From Bryum argenteum (lineage: Eukaryota > Streptophyta > Bryopsida > Bryales > Bryaceae): DNA of 64,000 bases. The DNA is taken from NCBI GenBank assembly GCA_037043015.1, contig CM073326.1, positions 18,050,345 through 18,114,344 on the forward strand, read 5' to 3'. Below are positions 44,480-54,675 of the stretch, piece by piece; position 1 is the first letter of the stretch; each line of letters starts with the position of its first letter. Position numbers and translations under genes: made by a program. The notes below the pieces were generated by a model that saw only the letters and a list, made by a program, of their open reading frames with translations, made no database searches and had not been told where the DNA came from.

Positions 44480-47400
44480 ATGGCGACCACGGAGAATCAA
44501 TCGGCAATAGTGCTTGAAGAAACTGATCAAGCGGCGAAGAATCACCAAGCAGACGCGCCGAACGAGGAAGAGGACACCAGGATCGAAGAAGGAGAGGACG
44601 GCGCAGAAGGAGAGGACGGCGCAGAAGGAGAGGACGGCGCAGAAGGAGACGAGGACGGGGCCGAAGGAGACGAGGACGACGCCGAAGGAGACGAGGACGG
44701 CGCCGAAGGAGACAAGGACCGTGGTGAAGGAGAATCTGAGGACGCCGCCGAAGGAGACACAGAAGGCGCCGAAGGTGAGGAAGGCGCCGAAGCTGACGAA
44801 GCTGACGAAGGCGCCGAAGGTGACGAAGGCGCCGGAGGTGACTTGGACAGCAGCAGCAAAGAAGAGGACGACGGCAGCGACTACAAGGAGGAGGAGGAGG
44901 CCTCCAGCGACTCCAACTCCAGCGCCTCCGACTCGAGCGCCTCCGACTCCAGCGCCTCTAGCGACTCCGGGGCCAAGCGCAGGTCGAGAAAGGCAAGAGC
45001 GAAGAAGACTCTAGCTGCTGAAGAGGACGCACCGCTGGTGCAAATCGAAATCAATAAGTTGAAGAATTTGGCAATCAATCAAGCAAAACTGCAGGAGTTG
45101 GGATTGCCAAGTCTCACCCCTGTTGCTAATGTTGTGGAGCCATTGATTGTGAGTGAGGAAGAGGCAGCATCACCTCCACGCAAACGTGCATCGAAGTTAG
45201 CGGGGAAGAAGAGTGCACTGTCCCCGTCTTACCCCCCTCCCAAGCGAGTGACGCGACAACAAAAGGCGACAGGGAGGTTTGTATCCCCGCCATCCTCTCC
45301 CATTCCTTCACCATCCGCAGCAAACGATGTAGCAGATGTCGTGCAACGAGTAGCAAATTTAAGTGACGATGGCATTCGTGATGTTTTCTGCACAATTGCG
45401 ACCTTTCCGCCAATAACAACCGAGATCCTGGCTTCCGCGTCGACGCTATTAACAGGGTTGTTTGAGGATAGCAGGGATGTTTCAGCCCCCCGTAGGAAAG
45501 CCCGGTTAGTAAAGAGCAATCAGGAGGCGGGAGAGGAGTTGCATCGGGCTTCAGCAGCTTCTAAACAACCCAGGGTGAGTGCACAGTCACTCTGACTAGT
45601 TTTGCTCACCTTTCACTTCTACTCACCTGTTTTGAATGTGATTAGAATCAATCACACACACAGTCGCTCAGTGTGACTAGGTCGTGTCACTTCTGCTAAC
45701 CTGTATTGAATGTGACTAGTATTAGTCATAAACAAAGTCACGCAGTGTGACTAGGTCCTCTAACTTTTGCTGGCATGTTGTTTTGCCGAAATACATGTTG
45801 TAATTCATGTTGTCTGCACGTCGTTGCGATGCAGGGCAAACAGAGGTCGTATAAACCGCAGGAGTGGGGGATTGTTGAGCGGGACAGTTCCGGCAAGCTC
45901 CCGAGTGTACAGCCCGGAAAACCACCTCGACCACCATCGGCTTCTAAGCCGCGAACAAGAAGGACGTCGATCGAGATGTCGGAAGAGCTGCAGGACGAGG
46001 AGATGTATTCAGACGAGGACATATACGGAACTGAAGACATTTCTCAGATGTCGGGAGACGAAGATGTGGCAGAGGAGGACGAGCAAGACGACGAGCTCCC
46101 TACAGCAGATGTTCATGCACTGGCAATTTTGGAGGCTGAGAGGGAGCTTGCGAAGAAGGACCTCGAGGTCTTGAAGATGCGAGGTCCTAATGCCTTCATG
46201 GCATCCTCATCCGGGGGTGCAGGCTACGGCCACCGGGACCGAGAAGAGCAAGGGTCGGGCGAGGGCCGAGGTGAAGCCACGAGTCCGGCAAGCGCATCCG
46301 GGTCGAGGTGGATGCGACAGGCAATCACGTGGCCGCACCGGTCGAAGTTTTTTACAACTCTGCGAGGATACAGCAGGAACATCGACTTCAGCATCGACAA
46401 CTACAAACTTCACGACAAGGCGATGCTCTTGGATATCAAAGCCCAAGTCGATGCCATCACCGAGTACCGTAGGGGGTTGGGAAGACTATCGGAGGAAGGC
46501 TTCCACAAGGTCATGATGGACCACTTGCGGATGAAGCGGTACCACACCAAGCAGATAATCCTCAAAGGTGGACGGTGCCCCCCCGGATGTCCGCCTCCGT
46601 TCTGGCACAATATGACTAAACTAATAAAGGAAGACCGAAAGAAGAAGGAGTCTGAGGCGCGGAAGGCAAGCCGCAGCAAGGTGCAGAAGAAGAGCCACGC
46701 AGGCCGATCAGAAGGAGAGGTGCGTGATAATTTGGTGAGAAATTTCTGTGCACAATTATCTCAGCTTGTCAAATGTATTCTAGGATTTTGACGAAATTTG
46801 TTGGGTTGGGTTGCAAATCAAGTCTAGTTTCAATTCTAAAAATGAAAACTAATCTCAAGACCCCATGAAAAGATTGAGTGAAAAATGATGAAAGTTGCAT
46901 TGCCGGTACCGGCAGGGCAATTTTCATGAAGTTCTCCATGTTTGAAGAGCCGCCAAATCCTCATACAATCTCGGATTTTGACGAAATTTGTTGGGTTGGG
47001 TTGCAAATCAAGTCTAGTTTCAATTCTAAAAATGAAAACTAATCTCAAGACCCCATGAAAAGATTCAGAATTGTTCTAGTTCTGTTGTTTGACTCACATC
47101 AATGCTCCAAAAGCTGCCGTTGTTCCAGGCACTAGAGCTCGAGCGGAATCCATCGCGTTTGGAGTTGGAGACCGAATTACAGCGGGAAAAGGGCGCATCG
47201 TCGAGGAAGCGAAAGTATCACTCGTCGACAGTGTCCAACGTCTCACCCGCAGCTGAATGGCAACCCAAAGACGAATCTCCTTCTTCACGGAAGAGGGACG
47301 CCTTGGGATCGCGAGTTGAGAATCTAGAGGTTTTGATGCAGTCCCTGGTGGGCATGTTTGCCGCTCGCTTTGGAGCTTGGCCGCCCGGCCAAGCAGTGCA

Positions 47401-47524
47401 GGTGGCAACCGCTGCCATAGCCGGGGAGGCGACCACCGACAATGACGGAAAAGACATTCCAACAGAGCAGAACGTAATGAACTCATTATCCTCCATCATC
47501 CCTAAAACCGGCCTTAAACATTAA
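44480..47524 (+). CDS. Acidic, Transposase_24-like protein of a CACTA-type element
   Basis: Three exons keep frame: 44480-45574 (CCCAGG|GTGAGT), 45835-46719 (GATGCAG| and GAGAG|GTGCGT) and 47129-47524, about 791 residues. Residues about 30-120 are near-perfect repeats of a short Glu-Gly-Asp unit (EGEDGA, EGDEDGA), then come Ser/Asp runs and a Lys/Arg patch. Exon 2 contains KFFTTLRGYSRNIDFSI, FHKVMMDHLRMKRYH, PPFWHNMTKLIKEDRKKK and RSKVQKKSHAG. The order Trp, Ser/Lys-rich, Arg-x-Lys, His-x-Gly resembles the plant Ptta/En/Spm Transposase_24 domain. Exon 3 has a coiled-coil-like VENLEVLMQSLVGM segment. Introns contain GACTA palindromes. The gene may have continued further before an LTR inserted at 47708. 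Confidence 0.6.
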
Positions 47525-47707
47525 CACTGTTGTCCGTAGTATCAGTCATACTTAGGAACAAAGTGACTAAAACCAATCATCAAAATCAGTCGCAAAATCT
47601 AAAATCAGTCACGAAATAGTGACTAAAAGTAGTCGTCTAATTCAGTCACTAGAATCACTCACGAAATCTACGAGGGGGGAGAATTTTGACTTCGTGATCT
47701 AGAATGC

Positions 47708-50700
47708 TGTCGTAACGTGCTTTTCCGATTCGTGCCCGGATAACCCTTTTTCGCGGTAAAAGAGGTTTCCCAAACAAGAACCCGAGTATTCGTTCCACGG
47801 AGATCCTGTGAAGTGCAAACACAACAATTTCCACCAGTTAGCCAACCCGGATTTGTGCTATCCGGGAACTGTCCTCTCACCCCTGTGCCCTGTATCCTGT
47901 CCTGGAAAAGCTGCCCGGACAGGAGAGGGGATGGAGTTTAGTTTTTGTGGTTTAGTTTAGCCTCTGTATTCACCTCAGAGGGGTTTTCCCGGACTTAGAT
48001 AAGTGGGGGGATTAGGCCACTTCTCCCGTTGATTAACGTGACCGGAAAGGTCACCGAGACTCTCTCTCTCTCCTTACCCTGTTAGGAACTTCCCTTATAC
48101 CTCCCTCTACGCCCGGACTATAGATCCACACGCATGTCACAAAGTTCGGTATCCGGTTCTCCTATGGTCCGGTTATCTCAACTTACTACCCGGGTTAGTG
48201 GATTCCGGGTTACTGGACTGGGGGTGTTGCGACTGACCCGGAGTTCACCGCTATCACCTATACACCGACCTTCCTATCCGGACTTCAGCAATCCAGGGGG
48301 ACTCAACCGAGCGCGGCCTCGGGAGTCGGTTAGGCGGCCGGAATCCCTTCCTGGCCGCCGTAATCCTGAATGCTGCACGGACAGGCTAAACCGGGCCCTA
48401 AGTGAGAGGTGCCGTTCGTTGGCCGCACTCCTCTCCTACCAGCTTCTCTACTCTCCTCACTCCTCTCCGTTCAAGGACGGAACCGTTACCTCTTGCCCGG
48501 ACAGCAAGGGTCCTTTGAACTCTGCACACACCCCGACCCTACAGACAAGACAGGAAGAACTAGAAAGATGCACAATCCGACACACACAATCACACACGAG
48601 CACACACGAGGGAAGTGAGAAAGAGGCGTACTTGCACTCGATTAGGGTATGGCAAAATCACAAAAAAGACCCCGAGGGAGTATCCTCCCCTCGGCTAAGT
48701 AGCAGATCCTCCCTGGCATCCCAGAGAGGACAAAACCCTGTGCCAGGGAATCTTTCTAAATCTAGCCTCTGACACTCTAGCGCCGTCATTCTCCTACTTG
48801 CAATAAAGGCACACAAATCTAACCTAACCCTCCCGGTCAGATGCACCCGCCTCGACCCTAGTCCTTTCTGTCACGACCATCCGACCTCGCAGCCTCGGCA
48901 GTCTCGGAGATGCCGACCTCCTGCACTCCCAACCCGGGTTGGGAATTGACCTCCTCTTCTTCATTCCCGGCCTCCTGGAGCATTGGGGAAGTCCCTCCGC
49001 TTCCGAGGATCTCCGTATCCCCGGAAGGCATCGGGGCTGAGGTGTCCGGGAGGGCTTCCCCGATTTCCGGGACGTCGATCAGTTCCTCATGGATGAGGGA
49101 AGTAGCTTCCGCGGTCAGCACCGTCGCGGGGAGGGCTCCGAGGTTCGAGGGCTCCGGTGGGACGGCTAAACCCGGCCGTGAAGTGTCTGCGGGCTCATTA
49201 CTAATCCGGTTGACCGGGTATCGGCCTCCCCCTTCTGCCCTGGTTGGATTGTGGCCTCTTGGGCAGGAAGGGGACTCCTGTCCTCGGGGTCCACAGTCCG
49301 GACCGGGGGTGTGGGGGAGGGATCTCTGACCTGGGGAACCTCTTCTACTGCTCGGGGAACTGCCTCGACTACCCGGGTTGCCTCTGCCTCGACTACCCGG
49401 GGAGCCTCTGCCTCGACTACCCGGGGAGCCTCTGCCTCGGTGCTCTCCGGTAAGTCGCTGCTGAGGGGGTGTGAAGTCCCTGTCTCCCTCGGGGTCTTCT
49501 CCGGGCTCAGGCTCGTGGGTGGAACCGGTTCCTCCATTACCGCGGGGGCGGTGGGCTCCTCCTCCTCGGCCCTGACATCCTCGATCACTTCGGGGTCGCC
49601 CTGGATGGGATTATCCCCGGGGAGGAGTGGCAGTGCGCTTGCCCCGGCCGGAACCTTCTCCGGGCTGCGGACGGGTGGAGGAATGGGCTCCTCCATGGCT
49701 ACGGGGTCGGCAGACCCCTCTTCCCCCGCTTGGACAGCCTCCACAGACTCGGATGCTCCCCGGGTAGGAGGGTTTTCAACTACCTCCGGTGGGGGTGCTT
49801 CTCCGGGAAAGGCCTTAGCCATTTCCCCAATGAGGGTCCTCATCTCCTGGAGGGCTCCCTCCATCCTCTCTGCGGCCTTCTTCATGTAAGCCGCCATCCG
49901 GGTTGGAAGGTCCGATCCCGATGCCTGGAATTGGGCGTCGAGCAGCTGAGCCTTCAGCTGTGCCTCTCCGGGTGCATACAGAAATCTCCTGAGCCCGAAA
50001 AGGTGCTGCCTAGCGTACCCCTGCTGCTTAGACAGTTCCTCCTCCAACTGCTGGATTTCCCGGGCTTGCCGAAGGATGATGAGGGACCCCTCGTTGCTAC
50101 TTGCCCGGGCTGCCGCATTCTCCTGGACTAGCTCCCGCACCATGTCGGGGAACCTCTCTACTTGGCCGGTTCGGAGAGCCACGGATATACCGCGCAGGGC
50201 CTTGTGCATCTGCAAGTGTTCCTGCGTGCATACCTGTAATGCGTGCGCAATTGGCTGCAGCGGATGCTCTTCCGTTATCCGGAATGGGGGTACAGGAAGG
50301 CTGGGGTCGAACTCCGTCCTCCGCGGGGTGAAGTCCTCCCATCCTGGCACCCGGGTAGCATTGGAGGGTGCCGCCTCTGTCTGTACCCGGGTAGTGTGGG
50401 CGGGCGAATGCGGCGCGGGGGTCTCCTCCTCCTCTGACTCAGAGGACTCCTCCAGCACCCTCTTTCCCTTCCTCCGGATCTCCCTCTCCCCGGGAGGTGA
50501 AATCCGCTGAACTGCTGGGATTGCTCGGACTACCGGTTCAGGGGGATTGGCCCGGGTAACAGGGGAAGCGGCCGGAGTTGGCGAAGTGTCCGCTCTAAGC
50601 TTCGTGATCTTTCTCCGGACTCGCGGGCGAGGGCTCTCGGCGGGGAGGTCCGCCTTCCTCTTCTTCGCGTACTGCGGATCTCCCCACTCTATCTCTCCCG

Positions 50701-52887
50701 TGGCCGTAGGCTGTCCGGGACCTTCTGCTGGGCTATCCGCCAGGAAGAGAACCTCAGTAGGTACGTCCCCCACCGCCACTCCCCGGGTAGGGGTCTGCAC
50801 TTCCGGGGTGGGATCTCCTTGCTGTGGAGCTTCCCCGGCCTCGGTCTCTCCTGGCGGGGCCGAGGCTCCCACCCCCTGGTCTCCGGGCAAGGAGGCCGAC
50901 TCGCTCTCTACAAACCTCAGGACCCTCCCCGACTTCCTCCGGTGCAGGACGGGAGCCTCCTCTCCCTCACTGTCATTCCCCTGCACCGGCCTAAGGAGTG
51001 GTGGAGAGGCTGTCACAGAAGTCGGACGGGTTGCCGCAGTCGGAGAGGTCGCCATTGCTACAGGGGAACTCTCCTCCAACCCGGGTAGGATCGGGCTTTG
51101 GTGGCTTGATCCGGCTGCAACTCCACTCCGGGTCGCCATCCGGTGGCTGGGGGCTGGCCGGGGTGTGGTGGCTCCCTCTGCACGGGGCTGCGGAGCGACT
51201 TCCCTCTGCCGGAGGATGGCTGCTCCTCCTGCACCAGGTCCTGGCGCTCCTCCATCTCCTGGTCGGGGTGCCTCATCTCCTGTTCTTCGAGGCCTCTGCT
51301 CTCTTGGGCCCGACGGTCCGGGTGGTGCAGGAGGTGGAGGAGGCGGGAGTGCCCCTGCTCCGGGGGCGGGCACCCTGGGGAGCAGCTTGGCCGCAGCAGG
51401 GACTCCCACCTCGGGGATCTGCTCCCCGGGAAACATGTCCTGTCTGCCCTCCATGAGCATCCTGAAGAGGGTGATCTCACCCGGATTGAGGCACTCGTAA
51501 TGCGCGTACAGGTGGTACACGTACGGTGCCAGGGGACAGCCCTTCACACTGGTGGCCTTCTTCGAGGCCCGGACGACCACCTCCTCGAGGATGTGCCCCC
51601 ATCCTACGCGCTTCCGTCCCAGGTAAGACTCCATGATTGCCTTCAGGAGTCGGTTTGACACAAACTGTGGCTTCTCCGGGTTGAGGATCGGTGCCAAGAA
51701 CCTCAGCAGACGCCGCTCCCGAGCATTTGCGCAATCCTCTACCCGGTAGCCGTCGTGCTCATGCACGGGATTGTGGAACATTCCTTCGAGGGAGGGGTCG
51801 TTCCTCACCTGGATGTACCCGGTGGAGGAATCCGGGAAGCCATACGTCGCCCTCCAGCACGCCTCCTGCCAAAAGTGCGGCTTGGCCCGGACAGGGTTGT
51901 CGGCGAAAGTCGGTGGATCCTGTCCGGACACGGCCTCCTCGATAATCCCTGCATCCTCCACATTCCAGGGCACCCAGTACAATCCCACACACCCCATCCG
52001 CGTCAAGTCCTGCACCAGCTGCGCCCTGGCATCCACCGCGGTTGGAATGCCGGCCTGGATAATCTTGCTCCTCACCTGCGAAGCTCTCTCCCCGGCCATG
52101 TCTCCGTACTCCTCCTCTCCGGGCTATGGTGTGCAGGGCGGCCGCGTGTACAGGTTCGTGCGAGAATCGGGGAAGCAGCACGGCCGGCAATGGCGCACGA
52201 AAAACGAGGAAGAGAGAAGAGAGGGGGGGGGGAAAAATCAAAATGGAAGGACAACGGCCTTCCCCGTGCCATTAACGACAAAAGAGAGTGGGGGAGGTGG
52301 CGGTACCTTTTGGCGGCGCGGCCTTAATCACGGGCTTGTCAGCCCGGGCTGTCGGCGCCGCCGGTGTTTATACTGCCCGGCACGTCCTTCCGTCCGGCGG
52401 CCTCTCCGGTCATTGATAACCGGCTGGGTTTTGACCGGTCGGTCCATAGCCGGGCCGGGCCATGGCTGGCCGGGCAATGACTGTCCGGGTCATGTCCGGA
52501 CAGATTGTACCCGGGCCTCTCATGCCCGGTAGGCACCCGCCCGATTGGCACATAACCGGGTCAGCATATGCCTTCCCGGGTTGGGACAGACGTGAGGTAG
52601 GTCGGCTAAACCCTACCCGGGCGCTCAGTGGTCGGTTAGGTAGCGGGAGTCCGTGCCCGAGTTTTAAAAGCAAAGGGTAGGAAGCAAAAGACGGGGTATA
52701 AATTCCGCTATCCTATCCTGCCCACTAAGCTTTAGGATGCTCCCGGGCAGGCAGGTCCCTGGCTAAGCTAACCCTACCCGGTGATTACCCGGATAGCCGG
52801 TTACCAGGGCGTTATTTATCCTATTTAACTACTACTAAGCACTATCCGGACCAAATTGGGGCAAAATCGAAAAAATGAGGTTTGACA
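47708..52887 (-). mobile_element. Solo family B LTR (5,180 bp), TSD AATGC
   Basis: On the minus strand it starts TGTCAAACCTCATTTTT (52887) and ends ACGTTACGACA (47708). The flanks 47703-47707 and 52888-52892 are both AATGC, a perfect 5-bp duplication. It is collinear with the solo LTR at 25775-31005 but inverted in the window. It has inserted among the GACTA-motif repeats of the CACTA-like region and is the best preserved family B LTR here. Confidence 0.95.
49166..52099 (-). CDS. Large ORF inside the family B LTR (977 aa), function unknown
   Basis: Begins MAGERASQVRSKI, about 790 bp inside the LTR and on its sense strand. Residues 1-215 match the N-terminal block of the family A ORF (RMGCVGLYWVPW, WRATYGFPDSSTGYIQ, RLLRFLAPIL, GWGHI, KGCPLAPY), showing that both LTR families encode related proteins. 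Then follow a Pro-rich segment, a basic nuclear-type patch (KKRKADLP), an acidic EESSESEEEE stretch and a helical block (QQLEEELSKQQ). The tail contains repeats of a short unit (EAEAPRVV). Compared with the other copies a frameshift near 49190 replaces the true C-terminus, which continues in another frame to about 48865. No enzyme motif is seen; capsid, RNA-binding or regulatory roles are all open. Confidence 0.78.
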   Translation of the reverse strand: MAGERASQVRSKIIQAGIPTAVDARAQLVQDLTRMGCVGLYWVPWNVEDAGIIEEAVSGQDPPTFADNPVRAKPHFWQEACWRATYGFPDSSTGYIQVRNDPSLEGMFHNPVHEHDGYRVEDCANARERRLLRFLAPILNPEKPQFVSNRLLKAIMESYLGRKRVGWGHILEEVVVRASKKATSVKGCPLAPYVYHLYAHYECLNPGEITLFRMLMEGRQDMFPGEQIPEVGVPAAAKLLPRVPAPGAGALPPPPPPAPPGPSGPREQRPRRTGDEAPRPGDGGAPGPGAGGAAILRQREVAPQPRAEGATTPRPAPSHRMATRSGVAAGSSHQSPILPGLEESSPVAMATSPTAATRPTSVTASPPLLRPVQGNDSEGEEAPVLHRRKSGRVLRFVESESASLPGDQGVGASAPPGETEAGEAPQQGDPTPEVQTPTRGVAVGDVPTEVLFLADSPAEGPGQPTATGEIEWGDPQYAKKRKADLPAESPRPRVRRKITKLRADTSPTPAASPVTRANPPEPVVRAIPAVQRISPPGEREIRRKGKRVLEESSESEEEETPAPHSPAHTTRVQTEAAPSNATRVPGWEDFTPRRTEFDPSLPVPPFRITEEHPLQPIAHALQVCTQEHLQMHKALRGISVALRTGQVERFPDMVRELVQENAAARASSNEGSLIILRQAREIQQLEEELSKQQGYARQHLFGLRRFLYAPGEAQLKAQLLDAQFQASGSDLPTRMAAYMKKAAERMEGALQEMRTLIGEMAKAFPGEAPPPEVVENPPTRGASESVEAVQAGEEGSADPVAMEEPIPPPVRSPEKVPAGASALPLLPGDNPIQGDPEVIEDVRAEEEEPTAPAVMEEPVPPTSLSPEKTPRETGTSHPLSSDLPESTEAEAPRVVEAEAPRVVEAEATRVVEAVPRAVEEVPQVRDPSPTPPVRTVDPEDRSPLPAQEATIQPGQKGEADTRSTGLVMSPQTLHGRV

Positions 52888-53122
52888 AATGCGACTAGAA
52901 TTAGTCATATTCTTGTGACAGGTTTGTGTCACAATATCTTGGTGGGTGACTATTTTCAGTCTTGCTTTTTGAATTAATAACTAGAATCAGTCATCTACTT
53001 TCTGGGTTGTATGACTCACAGAAATCACGTTTCGGACCCGCAGCGTTAGACTATTAGACTTCAGGTTAATGGAGAAAAATGCTTACGGACTCCGAGGTTG
53101 AATCTGGGTTTTATGAGTGCAG

Positions 53123-53557
53123 GTGTCTCTGATGGATGCATCCACAGAGTTGGACGACACCGAACTTCCTGCAGAAGGGAAGAAGGTCATGGAAGATTCC
53201 CCGGAGGCCCAGTCCAGGAAGAGGGCAAAAGGACATGAGGTCGATGTTTCTACTCCGAAGAAGGGGAAAGGAAAGGAGGTCGCGGAACGAAGCCCAAAGA
53301 GGGGCCATGGACAGAATGCAGTGGCGACCCCTGAATCGACCCCAAAGAGGGGTAAAGGAAAGGCAGCTTGGAAGTCTACCCCGAAGAAAGGCCCGACAGC
53401 GCAGACTATACAGAAGAGCACTGCGTGTTTACCTCTCTCACTAGACGAGGAGGGATTTTTGGCAGAAATCGAGGGGAAAACACCGGCGACAACGGAGTCT
53501 TTACCGCCGAAGAAGAGCACGAGGAAGGTTCTTGACCTTGACGACCTCATCTGCATC
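53123..53557 (+). pseudogene. Basic SPKK/TPKK-repeat exon, 3' truncated by a transposon
   Basis: Open exon after an acceptor (TTATGAGTGCAG) reading VSLMDASTELDDTELP and then repeated TPKKGKGK, SPKRGHGQ, STPKRGKGK and STPKKGP units. S/TPKK motifs bind the minor groove of AT-rich DNA in histone H1-type tails, so a chromatin or DNA-binding role is possible. The frame ends at the MULE-like terminus (53558). It follows the acidic gene at 44480-47524 on the same strand, beyond a solo LTR, and may be a further exon of that gene or of a neighbour; no linking donor is clear. Confidence 0.5.
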
Positions 53558-53604
53558 GGGGAATGCACGGGTGTGAGCGGAGAGCGGTGAGCGGTGAGCG
53601 GTGA
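53558..53604 (+). repeat. Terminal repeat of MULE-like copy 2
   Basis: A 22-bp tip ending GGTGTGAGCG and four or so GAGCGGT-type heptamers. The array is shorter than in copy 1, so unit number varies between copies. Confidence 0.82.
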
Positions 53605-54675
53605 TTGGCAGAATTTTTTTTTTTTTTCATGAAAGATTAAGACCCTATTACCACTCATTGCAAAAAAATTATAAAAGTTAATAGCCCTATTACCATGAAA
53701 TGGGTGGTTCTGAATTTTTGAAATGGTCAGTTTTAGGCCAAAAAGTACCCAAAACCGTGGATATAGGTCCTTTATCCATTTATTTTCATGGTAGTGAGGT
53801 CCTCCACTATTTCATAAATAAGCCACATTTGCAAGTTCAAATAAAAGTTCATTAAATTATGGGTTGGAGTCATCATGTGTAACCAAATTAATTCAAATCA
53901 TATACAAAATGTAAACCAAAATTTGGGATGGCCCTTTAGGTAATCAGTAAGTTTAATTTATTGATTTTGATTTTGATTTTAAGATTTAGAGAATAATTAG
54001 GGCTGACGTCATCAATTTCCTATTACACTTGTCAGAATTATTGATAAATGTTGCGGATTATATAATCTGAAATTTATAACTAGAGGTCGTCTTCTTGTCT
54101 CACCTTGTAAGATGTAGAGAAAGACATTCACGTGGCATTGTAGTGGTCCGAGTTCGATTCTCCTCCGCCTCGTTTGAGCGTTGCACTGCGACTTAAAGCA
54201 GCTATCCTGAGCTATACATATAATAGACTATAGCCCTACCAACATTGGCAAGATTCAATCACTCCAATGGAAAATAATAAAAACCTTCTGAAGCTTTTAG
54301 GCTGCATTGAGTTTAAAGCTTACACATTTTCATATATCGATGCATGGAAATTGGAGTAGAAGAAGTTACATCAAAATTAGGGCTGACGTCACCGTTAAAG
54401 GAATGCTGTGATCGCAGCAACAGTGATTCTGGGAGTGATTCCAACTACGACTATTTGATTGGAAGTTAGAGTAGTTGTATGGCCACGACGCACACTTGGA
54501 TTGAGGGTTGGCTTGAATGTGCTTGAATATTTTGAATACAAATTAACGACTTATAAAAATATAAAACCGTATATATTGAAAAACATATATAGATAATATA
54601 TAAGTAATAGATCATGGAAAACTACGAATGTATGGCGCTACCATGTCCAGTACATATCGGAAAACAAATCACAAA
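53605..54675. other. Subterminal noncoding region of MULE-like copy 2
   Basis: AT-rich with no gene. It shares with copy 1 the sequence around CCATGAAATGGGTGG near 53693, a TGACGTCA palindrome (54004-54011, and CTGACGTCACC near 54385) and the tRNA-like block. A poly-T run lies at about 53616-53629. Confidence 0.7.
54107..54221 (+). other. tRNA-like conserved block near the transposon end (copy 2)
   Basis: Contains GTGGTCCGAGTTCGATTCTCC followed by CGCCTCGTTTGAGCGTTGCA, the counterpart of 40169-40274. The T-arm or B-box resemblance is clear, but no full cloverleaf is evident. Conservation in two copies that differ widely elsewhere speaks for function or for recent common origin. Confidence 0.4.

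Larger units (their letters stand above)
42590..53000. repeat. Dispersed GACTA/TAGTC interrupted palindromes
   Basis: A motif of the form GACTAGAATYAGTC, often inside GTGACT...AGTCAC, recurs at least a dozen times: near 42612, 42732, 45660, 45713, 47565, 47600-47665, 52894 and 52985. All instances lie in introns or between genes, none in the solo LTR at 47708-52887. Short motifs repeated in both orientations towards the ends are a known feature of CACTA transposons, but the outer ends (CACTA/TAGTG) were not located. Confidence 0.55.

Noticed and set aside
44514-45014. Alternative Lys/Arg/Thr-rich frame inside the acidic gene
   Set aside because: A +1 frame of the Glu-Gly-Asp repeats; the main frame is longer and joins the next exons through consensus splice sites.
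50076-51945. Plus-strand open frames of 100-317 codons across the family B LTR
   Set aside because: Antisense to the conserved LTR ORF, without motifs, and not conserved in the corresponding decayed copies.
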